Positions 26,814-35,297 of a DNA stretch of 64,000 bases are shown piece by piece. The stretch is from an uncultured Tenacibaculum sp. GTDB taxonomy: Bacteria; Bacteroidota; Bacteroidia; Flavobacteriales; Flavobacteriaceae. Under the pieces are notes generated by a model. The model was not told the origin of the DNA. It did not search any database and saw only the letters and a list, made by a program, of their open reading frames with translations. The DNA lies in NCBI GenBank assembly GCA_947497895.1, contig CANMIL010000006.1, positions 1-64,000 of the forward strand, written 5' to 3'. The stretch's first letter is position 1. Each line of letters begins with the position of its first letter. The position numbers and the translations under genes were made by a program.

Positions 26814-27523
26814 TGCAGCTGTTTTATAACCCTGAAATATCAGAGGAAACTCAAGAACTAACTTTTAATAAGGAAGAGAGTAGGCATATTGTAAGAGTTC
26901 TTCGCAAAAAAGAAGGTGATATTTTACACATAACTAATGGAAATGGATTTCTATTTTCGGTAGAAATAGTTTTCGCTAATGACAAAAAATGTGTCTCAAA
27001 AGTTATCGATTCTCAAGAAATAAAAAATAATAGAGACTATTATTTACACGTTGCCATAGCTCCAACTAAAAATATTGATCGCTTCGAATGGTTTCTTGAG
27101 AAAGCTACAGAAATTGGAATTGATGAAATAACTCCATTATTATGCAAAAATTCTGAGAGGAAAATTATCAAACATGAAAGACTCAGTAAGATTGTTCTTT
27201 CAGCAATGAAACAATCACTTCAATATAAACTTCCAAAACTTAACGAATTAACAAACTTCAATGATTTTATAAACAGTGATTTAGAAGGTCAATTGTTTGT
27301 TGCTCATTGTGAAGATGATATTCAAAAAATAGGCTTAAAACAATTAGTAAAACTACAATTTAAATATACTATACTTATAGGTCCTGAAGGGGATTTTTCA
27401 AATGAAGAAATCGAAAAATCTAAAGAGGCTGGATTCGCTCCTATTAGTTTGGGGCATACACGATTAAGAACCGAAACCGCGGGTGTAACAAGCGTTCAGA
27501 ACATTAGTTTTTTACACCAATAA
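26813..27523 (+). CDS. rsmE: 16S rRNA (uracil-1498-N3)-methyltransferase
   Basis: This SPOUT methyltransferase modifies U1498 in the decoding region. The 236 residues have an N-terminal PUA-like domain with ESRHIVRVLRKKEGD and the C-terminal trefoil knot with LIGPEGDFSNEEIE and SLGHTRLRTETAG, which form the SAM site. Length is normal. It overlaps the GNAT gene by one base. Confidence 0.93.
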   Translation: MQLFYNPEISEETQELTFNKEESRHIVRVLRKKEGDILHITNGNGFLFSVEIVFANDKKCVSKVIDSQEIKNNRDYYLHVAIAPTKNIDRFEWFLEKATEIGIDEITPLLCKNSERKIIKHERLSKIVLSAMKQSLQYKLPKLNELTNFNDFINSDLEGQLFVAHCEDDIQKIGLKQLVKLQFKYTILIGPEGDFSNEEIEKSKEAGFAPISLGHTRLRTETAGVTSVQNISFLHQ

Positions 27524-27564
27524 TTCTTTTTTGTATATTTAAACCTAAAGTTTACCCTATTTTA

Positions 27565-28755
27565 TTGAGTACAGCAGATTTTTTTAATATTTTTCTACTG
27601 GTTAGTGCGCTACATGGTTTTGCCTTTAGCATTATACTTTTTTCTTCCAAAAATGGAAAAGAGAAGAGTATGCTCTATTTGAACCTTTTGATACTTTCAA
27701 TATCTCTAAATAACATTCAATCTTGGGTATTAGAAAATCAGCTTTTCCAGCATAAATTTGCACTTGATTATATTCAAATTCCTTGGCATTTTTTAGCCAT
27801 GCCTTTTTTATACATGTTCCTTATTAATTATTTGAACATAACATCAAAAACGTATAATCTCCTTAAAGTAGTTTTTCCAATATTCCTAATAGCTATTATA
27901 GCTCAGGTGTCATTCGTTTTATATTACAGCAACATAGAAAACAATGATTATCAGGATTTTATTTACGAAAAATACACTTCTATTGAAGAAATTGTTAGTT
28001 TTAGTATTTCAATTAGTCTTTTCGTTTACTCTTATTATCTACTTTATAAAAAGGAAAACTTATTTGAAAAGGTACTTTCATATGATAATTTAAAATGGAT
28101 AAACACCTTTTTTAAATTATCCTCAATTGGGTACTTTCTATGGATCACCGCACTAATAATTAAAGTTAGCTTAAACTTTAAAGGCTTTATGTTCTCGTAT
28201 TACCCTTTACGTATTTACACGACCATACTAATTTACTGGCTAGGATATCAAGGTTTAAGGCAAGTTCGTATACTAAAAGAACGTCAACATATTAGAAAAG
28301 GAATTGCATCAGAAAGTACAAGCTCCTCAATAAATAGCTTGAGAACTAATTCTAAAGAAAAATCGACATTAGCCTTTTCAAATACCATTTCGGTAACAGA
28401 AGAACAATACAAAAAATATCAAGACTCCTTTTCAGAAATTGATCTTTTAATCAGGTCTGAGAAAAAGTTTTTACTTCCTAGATACACATTACAAAATCTT
28501 GCCTCCGAAACTGATTTTAGCCCAAGTACACTATCACTCATCGTAAATAATATAGCAGGAAAAACTTTTGTTGATTATTTAAACGAAATGAGAGTTCAAC
28601 AGGCAAAGGAGTTATTAACAAATGTTAATTACGAAAACTATACCATTGCCTCAATAGGATTGGAATCAGGATTCAATTCGAAATCGACATTCTTTACTGT
28701 TTTTAAAAAACACACTGGCTTAACCCCTTTTTCGTATAGAAAACAAACAATCTAG
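27565..28755 (+). CDS. Membrane-bound AraC-family regulator
   Basis: The start is TTG at 27565, with no better ATG before the first membrane helix. Residues 1-220 hold about seven membrane segments (FNIFLLVSALHGFAFSIILF is the first), then a linker, then an AraC DNA-binding domain (about 295-396) with YTLQNLASETDFSPSTLSLI and GLESGFNSKSTFFTVFKKHTG. Membrane AraC regulators of this layout are common in Flavobacteriaceae; the signal they sense is unknown. The gene stands alone between rsmE and DUF4159 and is followed by a 465-bp region with palindromic elements that may be its targets. Confidence 0.8.
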   Translation: MSTADFFNIFLLVSALHGFAFSIILFSSKNGKEKSMLYLNLLILSISLNNIQSWVLENQLFQHKFALDYIQIPWHFLAMPFLYMFLINYLNITSKTYNLLKVVFPIFLIAIIAQVSFVLYYSNIENNDYQDFIYEKYTSIEEIVSFSISISLFVYSYYLLYKKENLFEKVLSYDNLKWINTFFKLSSIGYFLWITALIIKVSLNFKGFMFSYYPLRIYTTILIYWLGYQGLRQVRILKERQHIRKGIASESTSSSINSLRTNSKEKSTLAFSNTISVTEEQYKKYQDSFSEIDLLIRSEKKFLLPRYTLQNLASETDFSPSTLSLIVNNIAGKTFVDYLNEMRVQQAKELLTNVNYENYTIASIGLESGFNSKSTFFTVFKKHTGLTPFSYRKQTI

Positions 28756-28776
28756 TTAAATTATTTTCCAAATTAG

Positions 28777-28805
28777 TTCGAAATCATCCAGAATAGATGA
28801 TTCCG
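28777..28805 (+). repeat. Palindromic element, copy 1 (loop CAGAATA)
   Basis: CGAAATCATC and GATGATTCCG (28779-28788, 28796-28805) form an imperfect 10-bp stem around CAGAATA. Nineteen of the first 21 bases match copy 2, which lies inverted at 29043-29075. It begins about 20 bp after the AraC stop. Confidence 0.6.
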
Positions 28806-28955
28806 TACCTATATATTACCTATATACTTTAAATTAGCTACCAGAAACTACTGAAAACGATAATATTTTAAATGTGTATTATTTTAAAATATTTGTTTGA
28901 TAAAATATTATTAAGTGTACGCACTTGATGATGAAAAAGAAAGGGTCTCAACCTG

Positions 28956-28990
28956 AAACATCAACTAACCTAATGTTGATGTTTTTTTTT
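28956..28990 (+). terminator. Rho-independent terminator in the araC-DUF4159 gap
   Basis: AAACATCAAC and GTTGATGTTT (10-bp stem, 9-nt loop, 28956-28984) lead into an eight-base or longer T-run. It lies 200 bp past the AraC stop, so it ends either a long AraC 3' region or an independent short transcript from within 28756-28955. Confidence 0.8.
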
Positions 28991-29042
28991 CAAAAAAAGC
29001 TATCTTATTAACAATTAAACTATAAAAGCAAAAAGTGAAAAA

Positions 29043-29075
29043 GTCCGAAAACGTCTATTCTGGACGATTTCGGAC
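29043..29075 (-). repeat. Palindromic element, copy 2, inverted
   Basis: GTCCGAAA and TTTCGGAC flank inner arms CGTC and GACG with one A-A mismatch, a stem of 12 pairs. On the minus strand the loop is again CAGAATA, as in copy 1. The poor T-tract after it argues against a simple terminator. A protein-binding palindrome or a conserved RNA hairpin are both possible. Confidence 0.6.
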
Positions 29076-29151
29076 TCTTATTTCATATATATAAATTATA
29101 ATTGCATTGAAATTTATCACGAATGATATTAATTTCTTAAGGGGAAAAAAG

Positions 29152-29186
29152 AAAACACCAACATCTAAGGTTGGTGTTTTTTATTT
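29152..29186 (+). terminator. Rho-independent terminator upstream of DUF4159
   Basis: AAAACACCAAC and GTTGGTGTTTT (11-bp stem, 7-nt loop) are followed by TTATTTT. It lies within a longer reading frame that could start with TTG at 29107, which argues that the DUF4159 gene really starts downstream at 29221. It may end a short RNA or act as an attenuator in the DUF4159 leader. Confidence 0.75.
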
Positions 29187-29220
29187 TAAGTTTATTATAT
29201 TGCTTATTAAATTAATATCA

Positions 29221-29862
29221 GTGAGGAAAATTATACTTCTATTAGTCCTATTTTTTATCCAGGAAATTCAATCACAGCAAATTGCTGTTCTAAAATATAA
29301 AGGAGGTGGAGATTGGTATTCAAATCCGACCGCTTTACCAAATCTCATCAAGTTTGTTAACTCATCAACCAAATGTGCAATTAATAGCGAACCCCAAACG
29401 GTTTCTCTTAACGATAATGCGATTTTTACTTATCCTATTGTTTTTATGACCGGACATGGTAATGTTTATTTCGATGATGAAGATGTGGAAAAACTTAAAA
29501 GTTACTTGATTTCTGGAGGATTTCTTCATATATCCGATAATTATGGTTTAGATAAGTATATACGTAAAGAATTGAAGAAAGTATTCCCAACAGAAGAATT
29601 AACTGAAATTCCGGTAAACCATCCTATTTACCATCAAAGCTTCGACTTTCCTAATGGCTTACCTAAAATACACGAGCATGACAAAAAAAAGCCACAAGGA
29701 TTAGGTATTTTTTACAAAGGCAGGTTAGTTGTTTTTTATGATCATGAAAGCGACCTCAGTGATGGCTGGGAAGACCAATCCATTCATAATGATCCAAAAG
29801 AGATAAGAGAAAAAGCACTAAAAATGGGATCAAACATCATTGAATATGCCTTTACCAACTAA
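29221..29862 (+). CDS. DUF4159 protein, secreted
   Basis: I place the start at the GTG at 29221: this yields a clean signal peptide (MRKIILLLVLFFIQEIQSQ) and 213 residues, while the longer TTG start at 29107 would run through a terminator hairpin. The mature protein begins IAVLKYKGGGDWYSNPTALPN and has VFMTGHGNVYFDDEDVEKLKSYL and GGFLHISDNYG, the DUF4159 signature, related in fold to glutamine-amidotransferase-like/ThuA domains. Function is not established. Its end overlaps the BASS transporter gene, so they are translationally coupled. Confidence 0.8.
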   Translation: MRKIILLLVLFFIQEIQSQQIAVLKYKGGGDWYSNPTALPNLIKFVNSSTKCAINSEPQTVSLNDNAIFTYPIVFMTGHGNVYFDDEDVEKLKSYLISGGFLHISDNYGLDKYIRKELKKVFPTEELTEIPVNHPIYHQSFDFPNGLPKIHEHDKKKPQGLGIFYKGRLVVFYDHESDLSDGWEDQSIHNDPKEIREKALKMGSNIIEYAFTN

Positions 29863-30754
29863 GACAGACATTGATTCCATACAAATCAATTTCGATACGG
29901 ACGCCCTATGGATGCTAAATATAGCTTTGGCAATTATAATGTTTGGTGTATCCTTAGATATTACTATTAAAGACTTCAAACGTCTTCTAAGCTCACCGAA
30001 AATAGTTTTTGTAGGTATTCTATCTCAATTCATATTATTACCTCTCTTTACCTACTTACTCGTCATTATATTAAAACCTCATCCAAGCTTTGCTCTTGGG
30101 ATGATGCTAATAGCCGCTTGTCCTGGAGGCAATGTTTCTAATTTTTTTAGTAAAATGGCAAAAGGTAATGCTGCACTCTCAGTTAGTTTAACAGCATTTG
30201 CTACACTTATTTGTATTTTTTTAACTCCATTAAATCTTCAAGTTTGGGGTAGTTTATACGAACCTACAAGACATATACTTAAAGAAGTTTCTTTGAACCC
30301 TTTTGAATTAACAAAACTGGTAGTGTTAATCTTGGGAATCCCATTAATAATAGGAATGTTTGTAAGATACCACCACCCTGAAATGGCTAAAAAAATCAAT
30401 ACTTTTATTAAGCCCTTTTCAGTTATTTTCTTTTTAATTTTGATCGTGATTGCACTCTATGAAAACGCTCATATATTTAAAAACTACATACACTTAGTAC
30501 TATTCCTTGTTATTTTTCATAATCTATTCGCTTACTTTTTAGGATTCTCCGTTGGTAAGTTATTTAAATTATCTAAAAAGGATACCAAAACCATCTCTAT
30601 CGAAACAGGTATTCAAAACGGTGGACTTGGATTGCTCTTAATTTTTAGTTTTTTCAATGGTCTTGGAGGAATGGCTTTATTAGCTGCTTTCTGGGGCGTT
30701 TGGGATATTTTCTCTGGAATGTTATTAGCCACATATTGGGGAAGAAAAAAATAG
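29846..30754 (+). CDS. Bile acid:sodium symporter (BASS) family transporter
   Basis: The 302-residue protein has about ten hydrophobic segments, with LAIIMFGVSLDITIKDF near the start, the crossover region CPGGNVSNFFSKMAKGNAALS and ETGIQNGGLGLLLIF, both family hallmarks binding Na+ and substrate. I use the ATG at 29846; a TTG six bases upstream is also possible. In bacteria such proteins carry organic anions, often unknown. It overlaps the DUF4159 gene by 17 bp. Confidence 0.85.
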   Translation: MPLPTKTDIDSIQINFDTDALWMLNIALAIIMFGVSLDITIKDFKRLLSSPKIVFVGILSQFILLPLFTYLLVIILKPHPSFALGMMLIAACPGGNVSNFFSKMAKGNAALSVSLTAFATLICIFLTPLNLQVWGSLYEPTRHILKEVSLNPFELTKLVVLILGIPLIIGMFVRYHHPEMAKKINTFIKPFSVIFFLILIVIALYENAHIFKNYIHLVLFLVIFHNLFAYFLGFSVGKLFKLSKKDTKTISIETGIQNGGLGLLLIFSFFNGLGGMALLAAFWGVWDIFSGMLLATYWGRKK

Positions 30755-30784
30755 TATCTTTCTTCTTATTAATTACTACTAAAC

Positions 30785-31834
30785 ATGAACATCTTACTGT
30801 ATTTTATATTTAAAATTTACGTTCGCTTAGGATTGTTTTTTTATTCAAAGAAAATTAAAGTCTCTGGTTCGGGAAATATTCCTAAAAACGGAGCCGTTCT
30901 ATTTACTGCCAATCATCCAAATGGATTAATAGACCCTATTTTAATTGCTACACATATAAAACGAAAAACTCATTTTCTTGTTCGTGCTTCTGTTTTTAAT
31001 AACCCCAGTATTGCTAAATTCTTTGAAGCATTGGGTATGATGCCTATCTATCGTATTAGAGATGGTTTTAAACAGCTTTCTAAGAACAATGAAATATTTG
31101 ATAAATCGGAAAGAATACTTTCTTCTGAAGGGTCTCTATTAATTTTTCCTGAAGGCAGCCACAATAGAAAACGTACAATTAGGCCTCTCAGCAAAGGTTT
31201 TACCCGTATTATTTTTCAAGTACTAGAGAATAATCCTGATACCAAACTTTTTGTAGTACCCGTTGGTATTACTTACCAAAACTCATCTTCATACCCCGCT
31301 TATGTTGCCATAAATTTCGGAAAACCAATTCTCTGTAACGAATATATTCATCATCCAAATACAAAGACAGAAGTTATAAAAGAATTAAAACATAAAGTGA
31401 GTAAAAGCTTACAAGAACTAACTGTTCACATCCCTGATGATGACAACTACCAGAATGCACTCAATAAGCTAAATTCATACAATTTAGATTTTACGAGTGT
31501 AAAGAACACGAACACCTTAATAAACTCTAACAAAACCGAATTAAAACAAAAAAAAGGTTCCATGAACTTTATGAAACCAGTGTTTTATTTAATTATTCTC
31601 AATAGTATTATTCCGTATAGTTTATGGAAGTTAGCTTCAAGAAAAATAGACGAAATAGAGTTTGTTGATACTTTTAGGTTCGGAATTAATTTTATTCTAT
31701 TTCCAATATTTTATTTAATTCAAGCTTTGATTGTTTCAAGACTCTTTGACAACAGAATTGCAACTATCTACTTTTGCTTCAGTCTTCTGTTAACTCTTCT
31801 GTATACGAAATTGGCGCCGACTCCATCAGGATAG
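30785..31834 (+). CDS. Lysophospholipid acyltransferase (PlsC-like)
   Basis: The acyltransferase motifs are all present: NHPNGLID (catalytic H and D, near residue 39), FEALGMMPIYR, FPEGSHNRKR and VPVGITYQ. The 349-residue protein is longer than PlsC and carries two C-terminal membrane segments (about 262-335). It probably acylates lysophosphatidic acid or another glycerol-phosphate lipid at the inner membrane. The last 56 bp overlap the convergent GH3 gene. Confidence 0.83.
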   Translation: MNILLYFIFKIYVRLGLFFYSKKIKVSGSGNIPKNGAVLFTANHPNGLIDPILIATHIKRKTHFLVRASVFNNPSIAKFFEALGMMPIYRIRDGFKQLSKNNEIFDKSERILSSEGSLLIFPEGSHNRKRTIRPLSKGFTRIIFQVLENNPDTKLFVVPVGITYQNSSSYPAYVAINFGKPILCNEYIHHPNTKTEVIKELKHKVSKSLQELTVHIPDDDNYQNALNKLNSYNLDFTSVKNTNTLINSNKTELKQKKGSMNFMKPVFYLIILNSIIPYSLWKLASRKIDEIEFVDTFRFGINFILFPIFYLIQALIVSRLFDNRIATIYFCFSLLLTLLYTKLAPTPSG

Positions 31835-34739
31835 CATTTTGAAGATCTTCTTGTATTTTCGTTCTCATATTACTTCTTACAAGCCCTCTATTTCGCATTG
31901 TAGGATATACTCGATTCGATAGAAAAACATACACTATACCACTTTCAGGATCAGCCCATGTATAAGTTCCTGTAAAGCCACTATGACCAAAACTTTCCTC
32001 TGAAACACACCCACATGTAGGCTTTTCTTCAGGTCTTATTTGAGGTTTATCAAAACCTAACCCACGACGAACTTTTCTATCAGCATAATATCTTTTATTA
32101 AACTTCTCAATAGTTTCTGGTTGAAAATAACGAATACCGCCGTACTCACCTTTTTGCAAATACATTTGCATGATTTTAGCTACATCGTTTGCATTAGAGA
32201 ACAATCCCGCATGACCTCCTACTCCACCAATCATTGCAGCCCCCATATCGTGTACAAATCCATGAACCAATTGGTTGCGATAATAACTATCTTTTTCAGT
32301 AGGTACAATTTCTGATTTTCTAAATTTCTTTAAGGGCAAATACGTAGTTCTATCTGCTCCTAAAGAACTATAAAACATTTGATCCGTTAGAACGTTCAGG
32401 GGTTTCTTATACTTTCTTTCAATAATTTCTTTAATCATATAATACCCTAAGTCACTGTACTTATATCCAGGTCTGCTTCGTTGTTCAGAATCTACAATTT
32501 CCTTAAAAATAGAATCTTTATAACTTCTGGCCAGGTATAAATTATTAGCAACTTTAATACTAAAATCTTTCGACCATTTTTTTCTGTAAAGCTCTAAAGA
32601 ATTCTCTCCAGTCTCCTCATCCTGAGTGTGCAAGTAAAATGGAATCCACGATCTTAATCGTCCATAATGAGAGAGTATTTCTTTTATCAATAAGGTGTCC
32701 TTGTTAGACTTACTATATCTTGGAAGTAGATCACCTACACTAGAAAAAAGACTTAACTTCCTCTCTTCTTCTGCCTTCATTACCATAGGTAACGACGCCA
32801 AGATCTTTGTTAAAGAAGCTAAGTCATAAATATCTGATTTCTTTACCTTTCTTTTTTTAGACTGTGTATGATATCCGAATGTTTTGTAATAAAACACTTT
32901 TCCATTCCTAGCTGCTAAAATTTGCCCTCCTGGAGCCATTCTTTTTTTTAAAATGGTATCAATTCTTTTATCAATTACTTCCAACTTTTCCGACGAAACT
33001 CCTGCTTCCTCAGGAATAGTGTATTGAAGAACGTTCAATTTAGATGTTGTTATACCTGTTCCAACCTTAAAATTATTAATACTCACAGGAAGTTTTCCTT
33101 TGGCTTCAAAAGCTCCAAATAAAGCTTGTGCAGTTAACTCTTGAGCAACTTTACTATTTTGATAACCTACTACAATTGTTTCTATATTCGTTTCATCAAC
33201 CTTTAATAAACTGTAAGGACTCGCAAAATCACATAAAATAACATTCGATTCTTTAGCTATCTCATGCAACCAAGTTAACTCCTTTTTTGAAAACTTATAG
33301 CTTTTCCAAGGGTGCTTATTAGATTTATGGAACCCGACAATTACCGTGTTATACTTTTTAAGCTTTTGAACAAGTGTTTTTACGTATTTAAACTTACTAG
33401 ACACTTTATCAACTTTAGCATAATTTCTCAACATCGCCAAGAAATCATCTCCTTTTGCATCCCCGAAGGCTACATAAGCAATCTTTTTATCTTCTAAATG
33501 AGTAATTGGAATATTCTTTACACTGTCTTTTACAACCGTAATTGAACTTCTAACCAATTTCCTATGAAGCATCTTATCTTCTACTCTATGTAAATCCTTT
33601 TGAAGGCTATCTGAGCTAGAAGGCTTATAATTATGTAAGCCAACTAAGTACTTTGCTTTTAATATTTTTCTTACCGATTCGTTAACTCTATCCTCGGTTA
33701 ACTTTCCATTCTCCAATGAGGCTTTAAAAAGTTTTAAAGTACCAGGAACATCAGAAGGGATTAACAACATATCATTCCCAGCTTCAATAGCTGCAAGATT
33801 AATTGTTGCCGAAGTATTATAATTAGCAGCTCCTTTCATGTTTAGACCATCGGTCAAAACCAAACCTTTGTACCCCAGTTTCTCTTTCAATAATCCCGTT
33901 ACAATGGTTTTTGATAAAGATGACGGTAAGTTTACATTCTTTTCTAATTGAGGTAAACTTAAATGAGCAACCATAATGCTAGCTACTCCTTTATCAATTA
34001 TTTTTTTGTAGGGATATAATTCAATAGAATCAAGTCTTTCCTCTGAGAAGTTTACCGTTGGTAGTACGGAATGTGAATCGGTAGCAGTATCACCATGCCC
34101 TGGAAAATGCTTAGCGCTCCCTAAAACTCCCACACCTTGCATTCCATTTGTAAAAGCTATTCCTTTTTCTGCTACGTTTTCTTTACTCTCTCCAAAAGAT
34201 CGGTTTCCAATTATTGGATTATCAGGATTGGTATTGATATCGACAACAGGAGCAAAGTTCATATGTATTCCAACTCTTTTGCAATGCTCTCCTATTCGTT
34301 GTCCAGTTTCTCTAATCAAAGTACTATCCGCAATAGCTCCTAACGTCATATTCCAAGGAAAACGAAACGTATTTTTTAGACGCATATCCAAGCCCCACTC
34401 TCCATCAAAACCAATTAACAAAGGGACTTTAGCTTTCTCTTGATACATATTATTTAAAGCCAACTGTTTTTCAGGAGTCCCTTGCATAAATATCAAGTTT
34501 CCAATATGATATTTGGTAATCATATTATCAATGTAAGCCTTATGCTTTTCATCTCTATTAGAATACGCTTGAATCATGAACAACTGCCCCAATTTTTCAT
34601 CAATTGTCATAGATTTCATTATACTATCAACCCAAGCTGTTTGAGCTTCTGAATCTTTTGCTTGCAAAGGATCGAACTCCTGCGCTTGTAGAAAACTAAT
34701 TGATGTTAATGCAAATAAAAAAAGTATCTTTTCCCTCAT
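31779..34739 (-). CDS. GH3 beta-N-acetylhexosaminidase fused to a beta-lactamase-type hydrolase
   Basis: A 20-residue signal peptide (ending LQAQ) is followed by a GH3 domain (about 35-370) with the NagZ-type motif KHFPGHGDTATDSHSVLP (H215, D221) and the nucleophile D297 in LTDGLNMKG. A GH3 C-terminal sandwich-like part follows (about 400-580), then a class C beta-lactamase/penicillin-binding-like domain (590-975) with the catalytic SLTK tetrad S642-K645 and YSDLGYY. NagZ enzymes remove GlcNAc from muropeptides, and the second domain may act on stem peptides or esters, so a role in peptidoglycan recycling or remodelling in the periplasm is likely. The fusion of 986 residues is a known Bacteroidota architecture. 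Confidence 0.88.
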   Translation of the reverse strand: MREKILFLFALTSISFLQAQEFDPLQAKDSEAQTAWVDSIMKSMTIDEKLGQLFMIQAYSNRDEKHKAYIDNMITKYHIGNLIFMQGTPEKQLALNNMYQEKAKVPLLIGFDGEWGLDMRLKNTFRFPWNMTLGAIADSTLIRETGQRIGEHCKRVGIHMNFAPVVDINTNPDNPIIGNRSFGESKENVAEKGIAFTNGMQGVGVLGSAKHFPGHGDTATDSHSVLPTVNFSEERLDSIELYPYKKIIDKGVASIMVAHLSLPQLEKNVNLPSSLSKTIVTGLLKEKLGYKGLVLTDGLNMKGAANYNTSATINLAAIEAGNDMLLIPSDVPGTLKLFKASLENGKLTEDRVNESVRKILKAKYLVGLHNYKPSSSDSLQKDLHRVEDKMLHRKLVRSSITVVKDSVKNIPITHLEDKKIAYVAFGDAKGDDFLAMLRNYAKVDKVSSKFKYVKTLVQKLKKYNTVIVGFHKSNKHPWKSYKFSKKELTWLHEIAKESNVILCDFASPYSLLKVDETNIETIVVGYQNSKVAQELTAQALFGAFEAKGKLPVSINNFKVGTGITTSKLNVLQYTIPEEAGVSSEKLEVIDKRIDTILKKRMAPGGQILAARNGKVFYYKTFGYHTQSKKRKVKKSDIYDLASLTKILASLPMVMKAEEERKLSLFSSVGDLLPRYSKSNKDTLLIKEILSHYGRLRSWIPFYLHTQDEETGENSLELYRKKWSKDFSIKVANNLYLARSYKDSIFKEIVDSEQRSRPGYKYSDLGYYMIKEIIERKYKKPLNVLTDQMFYSSLGADRTTYLPLKKFRKSEIVPTEKDSYYRNQLVHGFVHDMGAAMIGGVGGHAGLFSNANDVAKIMQMYLQKGEYGGIRYFQPETIEKFNKRYYADRKVRRGLGFDKPQIRPEEKPTCGCVSEESFGHSGFTGTYTWADPESGIVYVFLSNRVYPTMRNRGLVRSNMRTKIQEDLQNAILMESAPISYTEELTED

Positions 34740-34776
34740 ATTGTTAATTATAATATCACCTTATTTCATTCAATAG

Positions 34777-35262
34777 TTATACCAAAAATCTTTTGTGCCA
34801 ACTTTCTTCAGCATTTACCTCCCATTGAGTTTCAAAATCATTTTTAGTATTCACCATATTATTAAACACAGTAGTTGTACCAGTTATCTTATGTTGCTCT
34901 GCATATTTTTGAAAGTCTGGCAACTTAACTATATTAATATGATCTCCATCTTTAAATGAAACGTTCATCTTATCCATTAAATCAATATTCAATTCAGCTT
35001 CTAGCTCTTTAACAAAACGAACAGAAGCATCAATAGAACACCCTGAAACATTATTAAAACTCTCATCTACAGACAACACTAAAAAATGATTATACTTAAC
35101 TAAGAATGATCCTTTTAAGTCATCTCCATGACGGGTCCAGTTTTCAATAAATACTTTTGCTTTCTCGCTTATGTGATCAATTTCTTTTTCAGTAAACTCT
35201 CTATCAGATTGATATACCCAGACTCTAGAATTGTTAGGTAATTCTTTATATTCTACAAACAT
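34777..35262 (-). CDS. Small conserved Flavobacteriaceae protein, function unknown
   Basis: The 161-residue protein starts MFVEYKELPNNSRVWVYQSDR and contains NWTRHGDDLKGSFLVKYNHF and GCSIDASVRFVKELE. Homologues are, to my knowledge, labelled ABC transporter ATPase in databases, but there is no Walker A, signature or Walker B motif here, so that name is not supported. It has no signal peptide. It is located between the exonuclease gene (36 bp upstream) and the GH3 gene on the same strand. Confidence 0.65.
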   Translation of the reverse strand: MFVEYKELPNNSRVWVYQSDREFTEKEIDHISEKAKVFIENWTRHGDDLKGSFLVKYNHFLVLSVDESFNNVSGCSIDASVRFVKELEAELNIDLMDKMNVSFKDGDHINIVKLPDFQKYAEQHKITGTTTVFNNMVNTKNDFETQWEVNAEESWHKRFLV

Positions 35263-35297
35263 TCTTTCTTAATAAATTTATCTCTATTTCAAATCTC

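Noticed and set aside
29107..29220. N-terminal extension of the DUF4159 gene from a TTG start
   Set aside because: It would translate through a strong terminator hairpin (29152-29186) and place residues before a clean signal peptide; the GTG at 29221 fits better.
30785..34739. Convergent 56-bp overlap of the acyltransferase and GH3 genes as a sign of a wrong stop or frameshift
   Set aside because: Both proteins keep plausible ends (a charged C-terminus after the GH3-lactamase fold and a short tail after the last helix); 3' overlaps of this size are common enough.
34777..35262. ABC transporter ATPase name for the 161-residue protein
   Set aside because: No Walker A, LSGGQ or Walker B motif is present; the name seems to be inherited database annotation.
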